Positions 1 through 11,261 of a stretch of DNA of 64,000 nucleotides are shown here, piece after piece (the stretch's first letter is position 1; each line of letters opens with the position of its first letter). Source of the stretch: CADEDH01 sp047974625. Lineage in GTDB: Bacteria > Actinomycetota > Acidimicrobiia > Acidimicrobiales > SZUA-35. The translations under genes were made by a program, and so were the position numbers. The stretch spans positions 1-64,000 of the forward strand of contig JBKECK010000045.1 of assembly GCA_047974625.1 (NCBI GenBank), written 5' to 3'. The notes beneath the pieces were generated by a model that was given only the letters and a program-made list of their open reading frames with translations, was not told the origin of the DNA and made no database searches.

Positions 1-3000
1 AGTTTCACGTGGACCCGGGCCGACGGGTTGGCGTTCTTGAGGTCGTGGATCAGCTGGGCCAGATCCTCGATGGAGTAGATGTCGTGGTGGGGTGGGGGGG
101 AGATCAGGCCCACACCGGTGGTGGAGTGCCGGGTCTTGGCGATCCACGGCCACACCTTGCGACCCGGAAGCTGGCCGCCCTCGCCGGGCTTGGCCCCCTG
201 GGCCATCTTGATCTGGATGTCGTCGGCCTCGGTGAGGTAGTGGGAGGTGACCCCGAAACGGCCGGAGGCCACCTGTTTGATGGCCGATCGTTTGGAGTCC
301 CCGTTGGGCAGGGGCACGAACCGTTCCGGGTCCTCCCCGCCCTCGCCGGTGTTCGACTTCCCGCCGAGCCGGTTCATGGCCACGGCCAGGGTCTCGTGGG
401 CCTCGGCCGAGATCGATCCGTAGCTCATAGCCCCGGTGGCGAACCGGGCCACGATCGAGTCCACCGGTTCGACCTCGTCGATCGGGACCGGCGCCCGGCT
501 GCCTCGATCGAGCCGGAACAGGCCCCGCAGGGTGGCCAGGCTGGCGGACTGCTCGTCGACCAGCCGGGTGTACTCCTTGAAGATGTCGTAGCGCTCGCTG
601 CGGGTGGCGTGCTGCAACTTGAACACTGTGTTCGGGTTGAACAGGTGGAACTCGCCTTCACGGCGCCATTGGTACTCGCCGCCGAAGTCGAGGCCCCGGT
701 GGGCCAGCTGCTCGGGGCGGTCGGGGAAGGCCACCACGTGGCGGCGCCGGCACTCCTCGGTGATCTCGTCGAGGCCGATACCGCCCAGCTTCGAGGTGAT
801 CCCGGTGAAGAACTCCTCGACCAGACCCTGGCTGAGCCCCACCGCCTCGAAGATCCCGGCCCCGGTGTAGGAGGCCACGGTGGAGATGCCCATCTTGGAC
901 ATCACCTTGATGACCCCGGTGGAGCCGGCCCGCACATAGTTGTGCTCGGCGTCGGCGAGGCTGATCTCGAGGTGGCCGGAGGCGACGCGGGACCGGATGG
1001 TCTCGAAGGCCAACGACGGGCACACGGCGTTGGCCCCGCAACCCAGTAGCAGAGCGAAGTGGTGGACCTCGCGGGCGTCCGCGGCCTCGATCACCAGGCC
1101 GACCCGGGTCCGGGTCTTCTCCCCGATGAGGTGGTTGTGGACGGCGCCGGCCAGGAGCAGGGACGGGATCGGGGCCTCGTCGGCGGTGGCTCCCCGGTTG
1201 GTGACCACCAGGACGGTGGCCCCGTCCTCGATGGCGGCGGAGGCCGCGGCCCGGACCCGGTCGAGCGCGCTGCGCAGCCCGTCGGCCCCCTGACCGATCG
1301 GGAAACGACCGTCGATCACCGTGGTCACGAAGGTGGTGTCGAGCTCGTCGGTGTCGGCTCGGGGCGATGCTGGGGCCGCGGTCAGGCGGGCCAGATCCTG
1401 GCGGGTCAGCAGGGGGTAGGGCAGTTCGAGTTGATGGCACCAGGACGGGCCAGGGTCGAGCAGGTTGGCCTGGGGGCCGAGCAGGACCCGGTGGCTGGTG
1501 ACCAGTTCCTCGCGGATGGCGTCGAGGGGCGGGTTGGTGACCTGGGCGAAGAGCTGGAAGAAGTAGTCGAACAGCATCCGTGGCCGGTTCGACAACACCG
1601 CTGTCGGGGTGTCGGTGCCCATCGACCCGATGGCTTCCTTGCCGTCCTGGGCCATGGGGTCTACCAGCAGCTCTAGGTCCTCGGTGGTGAACCCGTTGGT
1701 CACCTGTTCGGCCTGGAGGGCGGCCAGGTCGAGGGGGGGAAGGGCCGCCCCGGCGGCGGGGGCGGGGAAATCCTCCAACCGGCGCCGGGCCCGGAGCCAG
1801 GTGCCGTACGGCCGCTCACCGGCCAGCTCGGTCATGATCTCGTCGTCGTCGACGATCCGGCCCTTGCTGGTGTCGACCAGGAACATCTTCCCGGGCTCCA
1901 ACCGGCCCTTGCGGACCACCTTGGCCGGGTCGACGTCGATGACGCCCACCTCGGAGGCCATGACCACCAGATCGTCGTCGGTGACCCAGTAGCGGCTCGG
2001 CCGCAGGCCATTGCGGTCCAGGACCGCACCGACCATGGTGCCATCGGTGAAGGTGACCGACGCCGGCCCGTCCCACGGCTCCATGGCCGAGGAGTAGAAG
2101 TCGTAGAAGTCGCGCTGGGCGGCCGGGAGGTCGGCGTGGCGCTCCCAGGCCTCGGGGATCATCATCAGCACGGCGTGATGCAACGGGTAGCCGCCGAGAT
2201 GGAGGATCTCGAGGGCCTGGTCGAGGCTGGCGGTGTCCGATGCGCCGGGGGTGCAGATGGGGAACAGCTTGTGTTCCTGGCCCCGCCAGTGGGGTGCGGC
2301 CAGGGCGGCCTCCCGGGCCCGCATCCAGTTTCGGTTGCCCATCACCGTGTTGATCTCGCCGTTGTGGGCGACGAACCGGTACGGGTGGGCCAGGGGCCAC
2401 GACGGGAAGGTGTTGGTGGAGAACCGGGAGTGGACCAGGGCCAGGGCCGATTCGACCCGCTCATCGGCTAGTTCGGGGAAGAACCAGGCCAACTGGGGGG
2501 TGGTCAGCATCCCCTTGTAGACGAAGGTGCGGCTGGACAGGCTGGCGAAGTAGATGGCCGCGCCCAGTTCGCTCGGCACCTCGATCTCGGCCCGCTTTCG
2601 GGCGACGTAGACCTTGCGGTCGAGCTCGATGCCCGAGGAGCCGGCGTTGTCGGTGACGACGATCTGCTCGAACGAGGGCATCACCTCCCGGGCCTGCTGG
2701 CCCAAGGGGGTGGGCTCCACCGGTACCGACCGCCAGGTGACGGTGCGGAGGCCCTCCTCGGCCATGATGGCGTCGACCCTCGTCTTCGCCTTGTCGCAGG
2801 CCGAGGCCTCGGGCGGACCGAACATGATGCCGGTGGCGTAACGGCCGGCCGGGGGGAGCCCGGCCACCATGTCGCGTAGGTAGCGGTCCGGGACCTGGAT
2901 GAGGATGCCGGCCCCGTCACCCGCGTTGGGCTCTGCGTTCGTCGCCCCTCGATGTTGGAGGGAGCGGAGGGCGCCGAGGCCGTTCTGCACGATGTCGTGG

Positions 3001-3098
3001 CTCCGGCGACCCTTGAGGTCGGCTACGAACGACACCCCGCAGGCGTCGTGCTCGAAGCGGGGGTCGTAAAGACCCTGCGGCCGCGGAAGATCACCCAC
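1..3098 (-). CDS. gltB: Glutamate synthase large subunit (GltB), 3' end cut by window edge
   Basis: Makes two glutamates from glutamine and 2-oxoglutarate with reducing power from the small subunit; cytoplasmic nitrogen assimilation. About 1032 codons are visible of a family length near 1500. The GTG start at 3098 lies five bases after an AGGAG. The N-terminus reads PRFEHDACGVSFVADLKG, so the class II amidotransferase nucleophile Cys follows a short propeptide. Further in are the linker region (PWDGPASVTFTDG) and the start of the FMN synthase domain (AKPGEGGQLPG, then HSTTGVGLISPPPHHDIYSI). The 3Fe-4S cysteines and C-terminal GXGXG domain would lie left of base 1. The small subunit is not in view. 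Very sure of the family. Confidence 0.95.
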   Translation of the reverse strand, partial: MGDLPRPQGLYDPRFEHDACGVSFVADLKGRRSHDIVQNGLGALRSLQHRGATNAEPNAGDGAGILIQVPDRYLRDMVAGLPPAGRYATGIMFGPPEASACDKAKTRVDAIMAEEGLRTVTWRSVPVEPTPLGQQAREVMPSFEQIVVTDNAGSSGIELDRKVYVARKRAEIEVPSELGAAIYFASLSSRTFVYKGMLTTPQLAWFFPELADERVESALALVHSRFSTNTFPSWPLAHPYRFVAHNGEINTVMGNRNWMRAREAALAAPHWRGQEHKLFPICTPGASDTASLDQALEILHLGGYPLHHAVLMMIPEAWERHADLPAAQRDFYDFYSSAMEPWDGPASVTFTDGTMVGAVLDRNGLRPSRYWVTDDDLVVMASEVGVIDVDPAKVVRKGRLEPGKMFLVDTSKGRIVDDDEIMTELAGERPYGTWLRARRRLEDFPAPAAGAALPPLDLAALQAEQVTNGFTTEDLELLVDPMAQDGKEAIGSMGTDTPTAVLSNRPRMLFDYFFQLFAQVTNPPLDAIREELVTSHRVLLGPQANLLDPGPSWCHQLELPYPLLTRQDLARLTAAPASPRADTDELDTTFVTTVIDGRFPIGQGADGLRSALDRVRAAASAAIEDGATVLVVTNRGATADEAPIPSLLLAGAVHNHLIGEKTRTRVGLVIEAADAREVHHFALLLGCGANAVCPSLAFETIRSRVASGHLEISLADAEHNYVRAGSTGVIKVMSKMGISTVASYTGAGIFEAVGLSQGLVEEFFTGITSKLGGIGLDEITEECRRRHVVAFPDRPEQLAHRGLDFGGEYQWRREGEFHLFNPNTVFKLQHATRSERYDIFKEYTRLVDEQSASLATLRGLFRLDRGSRAPVPIDEVEPVDSIVARFATGAMSYGSISAEAHETLAVAMNRLGGKSNTGEGGEDPERFVPLPNGDSKRSAIKQVASGRFGVTSHYLTEADDIQIKMAQGAKPGEGGQLPGRKVWPWIAKTRHSTTGVGLISPPPHHDIYSIEDLAQLIHDLKNANPSARVHVK

Positions 3099-3376
3099 TG
3101 GAACTCCTGAGGTCGTCGTCGTCGATTGTTCATGCTGCACCGGCGCTGTGACAGCCGAGTCACGTGGCCACCGGTGGGCAATCACCCGTGGTGTCCCTGT
3201 GCTAGGCCGGTCTCGGCGCCGAACGGGACGACGTTGGCCCGGCCGAACCTGTACGTCCGGAGACCAGCGGCCGGCCTCCGGGTTATGGGGAACGTGACGT
3301 CAACCTTATCGAACAGTCGGCCCCCCCTGGCAATCCCGTATCGCTTTCGGTGATCATTTCGGGTGGGCCGATCATT

Positions 3377-3402
3377 CCGTTCGGAACGGTTCAGAACCGA
3401 AC
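3377..3402. promoter_or_regulatory. Overlapping GTTC/GAAC palindromes, operator candidate
   Basis: Within the 412-base divergent gap between gltB and the aminopeptidase, CCGTTCGGAACGG (3377-3389) is an exact inverted repeat. It overlaps a second one, GGTTCAGAACC (3388-3398), and a third GAAC follows at 3399-3402. A hairpin, AACCCCC-7 nt-GGGGGTT, sits at 3414-3434. The rest of the gap (3099-3376 and 3435-3510) shows no gene I can support. The regulator is unknown; the half-sites resemble GAAC/GTTC-type boxes, but the spacing does not match a known box I can name. Confidence 0.4.
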
Positions 3403-3510
3403 TGGATGGGGTGAACCCCCTGGTCACGGGGGTTAGGGCCGGAGGCCTCCCCCAGCTCGGTGAACACTGGGTAAACGGTACCGGCCCAGTGGCGTGCGAT
3501 GATTACCGCC

Positions 3511-4845
3511 ATGCCAACACCCTCCGGATCCCGGCCCGACCACTCCCCCATGGTCGACGACGTCCTGGCCGACATCGAGCAGTCCCCCACCCCCTACCAC
3601 GCGGCCGCCCGGGTCCGCGACGGGCTCACCGCGCTCGGTTTCGTGACCGTGGACGGGGAGGCGCGCCTGCCCGAACCGGACGGCGGGCACGGCTACGTAC
3701 TCGAACGGGGCGGGTTCGTGGCCGCCTGGTGGCCCCGGCCGGGCGCGGACCGTTTCGTGGTGGTCGGCGCTCACACCGACTCCCCCAACCTGCGGGTCCG
3801 CACCCACCCCGACGTCGGCCGGGCCGGGGTCCGCCAGATCGGTATGGAGGTGTACGGAGGGATCCTCCCCAACACCTGGTTCGACCGCGACCTGGGCCTG
3901 GCCGGGCGGGTGATGGTGGCCCCCGGAGACGGCCGACCCGGCATCACCTCCCGCCTGTACCGCGAGCACCAGCCCATCATGCGGATCCCCCAGCTGGCCA
4001 TCCACCTCGACCGGGACATCCGGGAGAAAGGCCTGCTGGTGGACCCCCAGAAGCACCTGGTGCCGATCTGGTCGCTCGGGGAGGTCGAGGAGGGCGGCCT
4101 GCGGCGCCACGTGGCCGAGGACCTCGACGTCGACCCGGAACTGATCCTGTCCTGGGATCTGATGGCCTACGACACCCAACCCCCGGCGGTGGTGGGGCGC
4201 GATCGTGACCTCATCGCTTCGGCCCGGATAGACAACCTCGTCTCGGTCTTCTGCGGGGCCCACGCCCTGGCCTCGGCCACCGGTGACCCGGAGTCGGCGA
4301 CGGGCGTGGTGCCGGTGCTGGTCGCCTACGACCACGAGGAGGTCGGTTCGGGCTCCTCCACCGGGGCGGCCGGTGCCCTGCTCGCCACGCTCCTGGAACG
4401 GATCTCGGCCTCGTTGGGGGTGGACCGGGTCGACCACCTGGCCATGCTGGCTCGCTCGCTGGTGGTCTCGGCCGACGGGGCCCACGCCACCCATCCCAAC
4501 CATGTCGACCGCCACGAACCCGCCCACCACATCGCCCTCAACGGCGGGGTCGTGATCAAGCGCAACGCCAATCAGCGGTACGCCACCGACGCACCTGGCG
4601 AGGCCGTGGTGGTGTCGGTGGCCCGACAGGCCGGGATCGAGCTCCAGTCCTACATCCACCGCAACGACCTGCCCTGCGGGTCGACCATTGGCCCGATTGC
4701 GGCCGCCCGGTTGGGGGTGACCACCGTGGACATCGGGGTACCCCAGCTGGCCATGCACAGCGCCCGGGAGACGGCCGGGGTGGCCGACGTGGACCGCATG
4801 GTCGGTCTGCTCGACGCCCTCTGGCGCATCTACGGAGCCGCCTGA
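3511..4845 (+). CDS. M18 family aminopeptidase (aspartyl aminopeptidase type)
   Basis: Cytoplasmic dinuclear-zinc aminopeptidase, 444 residues, normal for M18. Seen in order: the first zinc His in VVVGAHTDSPNLRV (His near residue 88), the catalytic/zinc acids in YDHEEVGSGSSTGA, the conserved SADGAHATHPNHVDRHEP block with a bridging Asp, and the C-terminal DIGVPQLAMHSARE with the last zinc His. An in-frame ATG exists at 3499. I prefer 3511 because a GATGAT sits seven bases before it and family proteins begin close to the D-VL-I helix; neither start has a Shine-Dalgarno. Substrate preference (Asp/Glu or broader) cannot be read from the sequence. Confidence 0.92.
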   Translation: MPTPSGSRPDHSPMVDDVLADIEQSPTPYHAAARVRDGLTALGFVTVDGEARLPEPDGGHGYVLERGGFVAAWWPRPGADRFVVVGAHTDSPNLRVRTHPDVGRAGVRQIGMEVYGGILPNTWFDRDLGLAGRVMVAPGDGRPGITSRLYREHQPIMRIPQLAIHLDRDIREKGLLVDPQKHLVPIWSLGEVEEGGLRRHVAEDLDVDPELILSWDLMAYDTQPPAVVGRDRDLIASARIDNLVSVFCGAHALASATGDPESATGVVPVLVAYDHEEVGSGSSTGAAGALLATLLERISASLGVDRVDHLAMLARSLVVSADGAHATHPNHVDRHEPAHHIALNGGVVIKRNANQRYATDAPGEAVVVSVARQAGIELQSYIHRNDLPCGSTIGPIAAARLGVTTVDIGVPQLAMHSARETAGVADVDRMVGLLDALWRIYGAA

Positions 4846-4862
4846 GCCCGGGGCCGGATCAG

Positions 4863-4881
4863 CCGGGGGATCCAGCCCCGG
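4863..4881 (+). terminator. GC hairpin after the aminopeptidase
   Basis: CCGGGG-7 nt-CCCCGG just behind the stop codon could end transcription, but there is no T run, so this is weak. The remaining gap to 5083 contains a TAGCGT (4972-4977) that may be the -10 of hppA, giving a leader of roughly 100 nt. Confidence 0.3.
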
Positions 4882-5082
4882 GGATCCCAGTGCGCAGTTG
4901 TGTGGACGTCGCCGGGCCAGGGACTTGGCGACGGTCCGATGTCGATTGTTGCCCTTGTCCGCGGCTCCAACTAGCGTCGGACGGTCGCTGGTGCCATGAG
5001 CCCGGCGCGTACGCGCAGCCCCGCCGCCGAACGCGGTTACGGCGCGGCGCGAACGAGTTCAGCACCCCAGAGGAGATCCAGC

Positions 5083-7221
<2,139 letters not shown>

Positions 7222-7241
7222 CCGGCGTCGGACCGTCCACC

Positions 7242-7254
7242 TAGACTGCGGCCC
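7242..7254 (+). promoter_or_regulatory. -10 box TAGACT, leaderless start of the 7255 gene
   Basis: TAGACT (7242-7247) ends seven bases before GTG 7255 and no Shine-Dalgarno precedes the start. It lies inside the 33-base gap behind hppA, so the downstream gene may have its own leaderless transcript. Confidence 0.5.
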
Positions 7255-8169
7255 GTGACCGTCCAGAAACTGAACTCGACCGACGCGTTCGTGGTCGTGG
7301 ACCTCCCCGACGCCCCGGCGTCGGGGGTGGTCCGCCGAGCCAGGAAGATCCTCCAGTCCAGCGCCTCGGACCTGGCCCGTTCCGCCACCTACACCTTCGC
7401 CAGTTTCGGGATCGAACGGGGCGGGGCGTCCGCCGGCATCAACGCCCCCGACGACGCCGGGGACGTTCCGGTGGAAGCCTTCACCACCGAATTGCTCGAC
7501 CGGGTCGGCTCCGGTGAGCTGATGCTGACCGCGGGCAAGGGGATGACCCCCGCCGGCGTAGCCCCCTTCGAGGCGGCCACGCCCCTCAACGCCTCCACCG
7601 GCACCGACGCGGCCACCGCGGCCGGGATCGTCGCCGCGGCGGCCTGGGCGGCCGGCGGATCCCTGCGTGACGTGACCGTGGCCATCGAGGGCCTCGGCCA
7701 GGAACCGGCCGGTCTCGGCGCGGCCCTGACCGCGGCCGGGGCCACGGTCATCGAGGTGTGGGGCGTCGATGAGAAGCCGTGGCTGGTGTGGGGGGCTGAC
7801 GTCGACGTCCTCCTGGCCGGATCCAAACCGGGTGCCCTCACCCACCAGGCGGCGGGCACCATCAGCGCCAAGGCCCTGGTGCCCTGGGGTCCGATCCCGA
7901 TGACGACCAAGGCCTACGCCCAACTCAAGCGGGCGGGCACGGTCACCGTGGTGCCCGATTTCGTGTCGGTGGCCGGTGGCCTCCTGGCCCCCGTACTGGA
8001 CGGGGACGCCGGAGCCGTGGTCAGCGGGGTGGTGGAGCGCGTAACCTCGATCCTCGACGAATGCGCCGGGCACCCCGAGGGTCTGTTCATGGGGGCTTGC
8101 CTGCGGGCTGAGGAATTCCTGGTCGGTTGGCGGGGTGAGCGTCCGTTCGGGCGCCCGTTGGCGGCCTGA
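7255..8169 (+). CDS. Degenerate Glu/Leu/Phe/Val dehydrogenase-like NAD(P)-binding protein
   Basis: 304 residues, shorter than true glutamate or leucine dehydrogenases. The middle has a Rossmann-like block, VAIEGLGQEPAGLGAALTAAG, in the place of the usual GFGNVG loop. It is followed by VWGVDE, and the C-terminal part (AKALVPWGPIPMTTKAY, then VVPDFVSVAGGLLAP) matches the family pattern around 'GPTTPEAD...VPDILANAGG'. The N-terminal substrate domain is only partly recognisable, and the loop GLGQEP departs from the canonical GxGxxG. Either a divergent dehydrogenase or a non-catalytic relative. It lies directly behind the pyrophosphatase gene; no functional link is known to me. Confidence 0.65.
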   Translation: MTVQKLNSTDAFVVVDLPDAPASGVVRRARKILQSSASDLARSATYTFASFGIERGGASAGINAPDDAGDVPVEAFTTELLDRVGSGELMLTAGKGMTPAGVAPFEAATPLNASTGTDAATAAGIVAAAAWAAGGSLRDVTVAIEGLGQEPAGLGAALTAAGATVIEVWGVDEKPWLVWGADVDVLLAGSKPGALTHQAAGTISAKALVPWGPIPMTTKAYAQLKRAGTVTVVPDFVSVAGGLLAPVLDGDAGAVVSGVVERVTSILDECAGHPEGLFMGACLRAEEFLVGWRGERPFGRPLAA

Positions 8170-8195
8170 GCGATTGTCATGTAGGGAGCTGGGGC

Positions 8196-9197
8196 GTGGT
8201 TCGATACGACAAGAGCACGGCGGATCAGGGCAGGAAGTACGTCAATGATCAACGCCGGTCCGGCGCCGGGGGCGGCTCCGGATCCAGCGGGGGCCGATCG
8301 GGTCGGGGCGCCGCCCTCGGTGGGGGCGGGCTGATGGCTGTCATCATCGCCGTAATCGTGGCCCTGCTCGGCGGTCGTGGCGGCAACAGTGCCAACGTCA
8401 CCGAATCCGGTTCCGCCACCGACGCCGGTACCTCCTCGGGCCAGATCGATATCACCGTCCCCGGGTTCGGGGCCGACGGGCCGGCCGATCCCGTGTCCAC
8501 CGACGGCGCGGTGGAGGTGGTCGATCCCGAGGCCGACACCGTCGAGTACCTGCAGTTCCTGATGTACGACATCCAGGACACCTGGGCCCGGTACTTCGAC
8601 CAGGCCGGGCTCACCTACCGGGAGACCAGCCTCACCATCTTCACCGACTCGGTGGAGACCGGGTGCGGACCGGCCACCTCGGCGGTCGGGCCGTTCTACT
8701 GCCCCGCCCCCAACGACCAGACCGTGTACATCGATCTCGAGTTCTTCGACGAGCTGGCTTCCCCCCGTTTCGGTGCCGCCGGTGACTTCGCCCAGGCCTA
8801 CGTGGTGGCCCACGAGGTCGGCCACCACGTCCAGAACGTGGCCGGGATCAGCGACGCCGTCCGCCAGGCCCAGGCCCAGTCCCCGAACCTGGCCAACGAG
8901 TACTCCGTACGTCTCGAGCTCCAGGCCGACTGCTTCGCCGGGGTGTGGGCCCATTCGGCCAACCAGCGGGTCACGGCCGATTCGGGTCAACCCATCCTCG
9001 AGGAGGGCGATATCGAGGAGGGCCTGGCCGCCGCCTCCTCGGTGGGTGACGATCGGCTCCAGGCCCAGGCGGGAATGCAGGTCGATCCCGAGTCGTGGAC
9101 CCACGGCTCCTCCGAGCAACGGGTCAACTGGTTCACCACCGGGTTCCGCACCGGCGATCCCGAGCAGTGCGACGTGTTCGCGTCCCAGAACCCCTGA
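8196..9197 (+). CDS. Membrane-anchored neutral zinc metallopeptidase (YpfJ family)
   Basis: 333 residues. A Gly/Ser/Arg-rich cytoplasmic stretch (1-42) leads into one transmembrane segment (about 45-59), then an extracytoplasmic linker and the peptidase domain from about residue 115. The zinc motif is HEVGHH starting at residue 206 (AYVVAHEVGHHVQN), followed by the ELQADCFAGVWA block typical of the family; two Cys flank FYCPAPNDQTVY. GTG start with AGGGAG seven bases upstream. Substrates are unknown in this family. It closes the hppA-side gene row and converges on the lipoprotein at 9231. Confidence 0.88.
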   Translation: MVRYDKSTADQGRKYVNDQRRSGAGGGSGSSGGRSGRGAALGGGGLMAVIIAVIVALLGGRGGNSANVTESGSATDAGTSSGQIDITVPGFGADGPADPVSTDGAVEVVDPEADTVEYLQFLMYDIQDTWARYFDQAGLTYRETSLTIFTDSVETGCGPATSAVGPFYCPAPNDQTVYIDLEFFDELASPRFGAAGDFAQAYVVAHEVGHHVQNVAGISDAVRQAQAQSPNLANEYSVRLELQADCFAGVWAHSANQRVTADSGQPILEEGDIEEGLAAASSVGDDRLQAQAGMQVDPESWTHGSSEQRVNWFTTGFRTGDPEQCDVFASQNP

Positions 9198-9230
9198 CCG
9201 ATTCCGGCTGGCCGGGCCGGCGCGGGCGCC

Positions 9231-9578
9231 CTACGGGCCCTGGACCTGGCAGGTGGCCGCGGCCTGACTCACCACGGGTTCGACCCGGTCGAGTTCGGTC
9301 TCCAGCACCTGGGGTGAGTCGAAGTTCTCGGCCAGGCCCTCCAGGGTGGTGTCGGACAGATCCGAGCTGAGGAGCTGGCCGGCGATGCAGCGGGCTGTGT
9401 CCTCCGAGACGTCAACGGCCGGGTCGTCGGCGGTGGCGGCGAGGATGGCGTCGGCCAGGTCGTCCTCGGAGGGTCGGGAGGCGCAACCGGTCAACGTCAG
9501 GGCCGACGACAAGGCCAGGGACGCGGCCAAGGCCAGGGGGCCGGCCCGACGGCCGGACCGTGTGCTGTACCTGATCAT
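9231..9578 (-). CDS. Small lipoprotein of unknown function
   Basis: 115 residues: a basic N-terminus (MIRYSTRSGRRAG), hydrophobic segment and lipobox LTGC near residue 32, so probably lipid-anchored outside the membrane. The mature part is an acidic helical domain of about 80 residues with two Cys (in ARCIAGQL and AATCQVQ), which may form a disulfide. This compact helical region with spaced Asp/Glu recalls small DUF lipoproteins of actinobacteria; I do not recognise it further. Start ATG 9578 has GAGGAG about eleven bases upstream, a little far. Confidence 0.75.
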   Translation of the reverse strand: MIRYSTRSGRRAGPLALAASLALSSALTLTGCASRPSEDDLADAILAATADDPAVDVSEDTARCIAGQLLSSDLSDTTLEGLAENFDSPQVLETELDRVEPVVSQAAATCQVQGP

Positions 9579-9699
9579 GGCGCCGCGACTCCTCGGATCG
9601 GATCGTGTCGGGACGACTCGTGGGGCCGGGCGAACTGTAGCCGAAACGATTGGTTAGGCGTTCACCGGTCGGACGGCCCCGGGCCCCCGACCGTCGGGC

Positions 9700-9711
9700 T
9701 ACCGTGGGCCA
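9700..9711 (+). promoter_or_regulatory. -10 box TACCGT, leaderless start of the amidase
   Basis: TACCGT (9700-9705) ends six bases before ATG 9712; no Shine-Dalgarno. On the other strand TACAGT (9634-9639) is a possible -10 for the divergent lipoprotein. Confidence 0.5.
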
Positions 9712-11172
9712 ATGCCCCGTGGAGAGCTGCACCAGTGGTCCGTCGTCGAACTGGCGGGAGCCCTCGCCCGTCGGGAGGTCTCGGCGGTCGAGGCGGTGGA
9801 CCATCTGGTCGACCGGGTGGTGGCCCGTAACGAGCCGGTCAACCTGGTGGTTGCCCTGGACGTGGTCCGGGCCCGGGCCACGGCGGCCGCCATCGACACG
9901 GCCCGGGTCAACGAGCTCCCGGTGGGGCCCCTGGCCGGGGTGCCGATGACGGTCAAGGACTCCCTGATGACCGAGGGCCTCGTCACCACCTCGGGCGCCC
10001 CCGAGCTGGCGGACTTCGTGCCCGACCGCGACGCCGTGGTGGTGGAACGGCTCCGCCGGGCCGGGGCCGTCATCTACGGCAAGACGAACATGCCGATCTA
10101 CGGCGACGACGTCCAGTCGTTCAACCAGGTGTACGGCACGGCGAACAACCCGTGGGACCGGAACCGGAGCGTGGGCGGATCCTCCGGCGGCTCCGCCGGT
10201 GCTCTGGCCGCCCGGTTCACCCCTCTGGAGATGGGCAGCGACATCGCCGGCAGTATCCGCAACCCCGCCTCGATGTGCGGAGTGGTGGGCCACAAGCCGA
10301 GCTACGGCATCGTGTCGGCCCGGGGTCAGATCCCCGGACCGCCCGGCACCCTTACCCAGGCCGACCTGGCCGTGGTGGGCCCGTTGGCCCGGACGGTGGC
10401 CGACTGCGACCTCGCCCTCGGTCTCCTGGCCGGACCCGACGACTGGCACGATCCGGCCTGGTCCCTGACCCTGCCGCCGCCGCGGACCACCCGGGTCGAC
10501 GAGCTCAGGGTGGCGGTCTGGGCCGACGACGACCATTGCCCGGTGGACCCGGAGATCTCGGCCGCCATCCGGGCCGTCGCCGGGGAGCTGGCCGCGGGCG
10601 GGGCCACCGTCGATCACGTCGCCCGACCCGACGGCTTCGATTTCGCCCGCGCCGACGGCATCTTCGACCAGCTCCTCGGGGCGGCGGAGGCGGCGAGCTG
10701 GAGCCACGCCGAGATCGAGGAGCTGGCCGCGGCCGCGGCTGCCGGGGAGACCGTGTCCGGGGGCCTCGGGGTGACCGGTGCCTCCATCCGGCACCGGGGC
10801 TGGCTTAGCGCCAACGAGCGACGCCTGCAGATGAGGGCGGCCTGGCGTCGGTTCTTCGCTGACTGGGACGTGGTCCTGGCCCCGGTCTCCCCCACTGTGG
10901 CCATCCCCCACGATCACTCGATGCCGATGAGCGACCGCCGCATCGACGTGGCCGGCACCTCGCGGCCCTACACCGACCAGATGCGGTGGATGGGCCTGTT
11001 CGGGGTCTCCTACCTGCCCGTGACCGTGGTCCCGATCGGCCTGCACTCCAGCGGCCTGCCCTTCGGGGTGCAGGTGGTGGGGCCGTTCCTGGAGGACCGC
11101 ACCGCCCTAGCCGCCGCCGCCCTGGTCGAGACGATCGCCGGGGGCACCCCGTGCCCGCCCGGTTGGGACTGA
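9712..11172 (+). CDS. Amidase signature family hydrolase
   Basis: 486 residues, cytoplasmic amide hydrolase. The Ser-cisSer-Lys triad is complete: Lys82 in MTVKDSLMT, the cis-Ser in GGSSGGSAGAL (157/158), and nucleophile Ser181 in GSDIAGSIRNP. GVVGHKPSYG follows as usual. The glutamine-anchoring features of GatA are not evident and no gatB/gatC lies nearby, so a stand-alone amidase is more likely than the tRNA amidotransferase subunit. Substrate unknown. Confidence 0.88.
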   Translation: MPRGELHQWSVVELAGALARREVSAVEAVDHLVDRVVARNEPVNLVVALDVVRARATAAAIDTARVNELPVGPLAGVPMTVKDSLMTEGLVTTSGAPELADFVPDRDAVVVERLRRAGAVIYGKTNMPIYGDDVQSFNQVYGTANNPWDRNRSVGGSSGGSAGALAARFTPLEMGSDIAGSIRNPASMCGVVGHKPSYGIVSARGQIPGPPGTLTQADLAVVGPLARTVADCDLALGLLAGPDDWHDPAWSLTLPPPRTTRVDELRVAVWADDDHCPVDPEISAAIRAVAGELAAGGATVDHVARPDGFDFARADGIFDQLLGAAEAASWSHAEIEELAAAAAAGETVSGGLGVTGASIRHRGWLSANERRLQMRAAWRRFFADWDVVLAPVSPTVAIPHDHSMPMSDRRIDVAGTSRPYTDQMRWMGLFGVSYLPVTVVPIGLHSSGLPFGVQVVGPFLEDRTALAAAALVETIAGGTPCPPGWD

Positions 11173-11193
11173 GCCGGCGGCCGGGCCGCGGGC

Positions 11194-11261
11194 GACGACA
11201 GTGTCAGGCCGACGACAGTGTCAGGCCGACGACAGTGTCAGGCCGACGACAGTGTCAGGCC
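11194..11261. repeat. Four exact tandem copies of a 17-bp unit
   Basis: The unit GACGACAGTGTCAGGCC is repeated without change at 11194, 11211, 11228 and 11245. The last copy contains the stop codon and final bases of the flavodoxin gene (minus strand). It also forms the left arm of an 8-bp perfect hairpin, GTCAGGCC-8 nt-GGCCTGAC (11254-11277), reaching into the flavodoxin C-terminal codons. Confidence 0.9.

Noticed and set aside
3182..3427. Small minus-strand frame of 81 codons in the gltB gap
   Set aside because: No ribosome site, no family resemblance, and it overlaps the palindromes at 3377.
9712..11172. Amidase as GatA of the tRNA amidotransferase
   Set aside because: No gatB or gatC adjacent and no GatA-specific context; stand-alone amidase preferred.
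11194..11261. Short regular repeats considered as a CRISPR array
   Set aside because: Units are directly adjacent with no spacers and no cas genes are near; the same holds for the arrays at 26912, 40324 and 60055.
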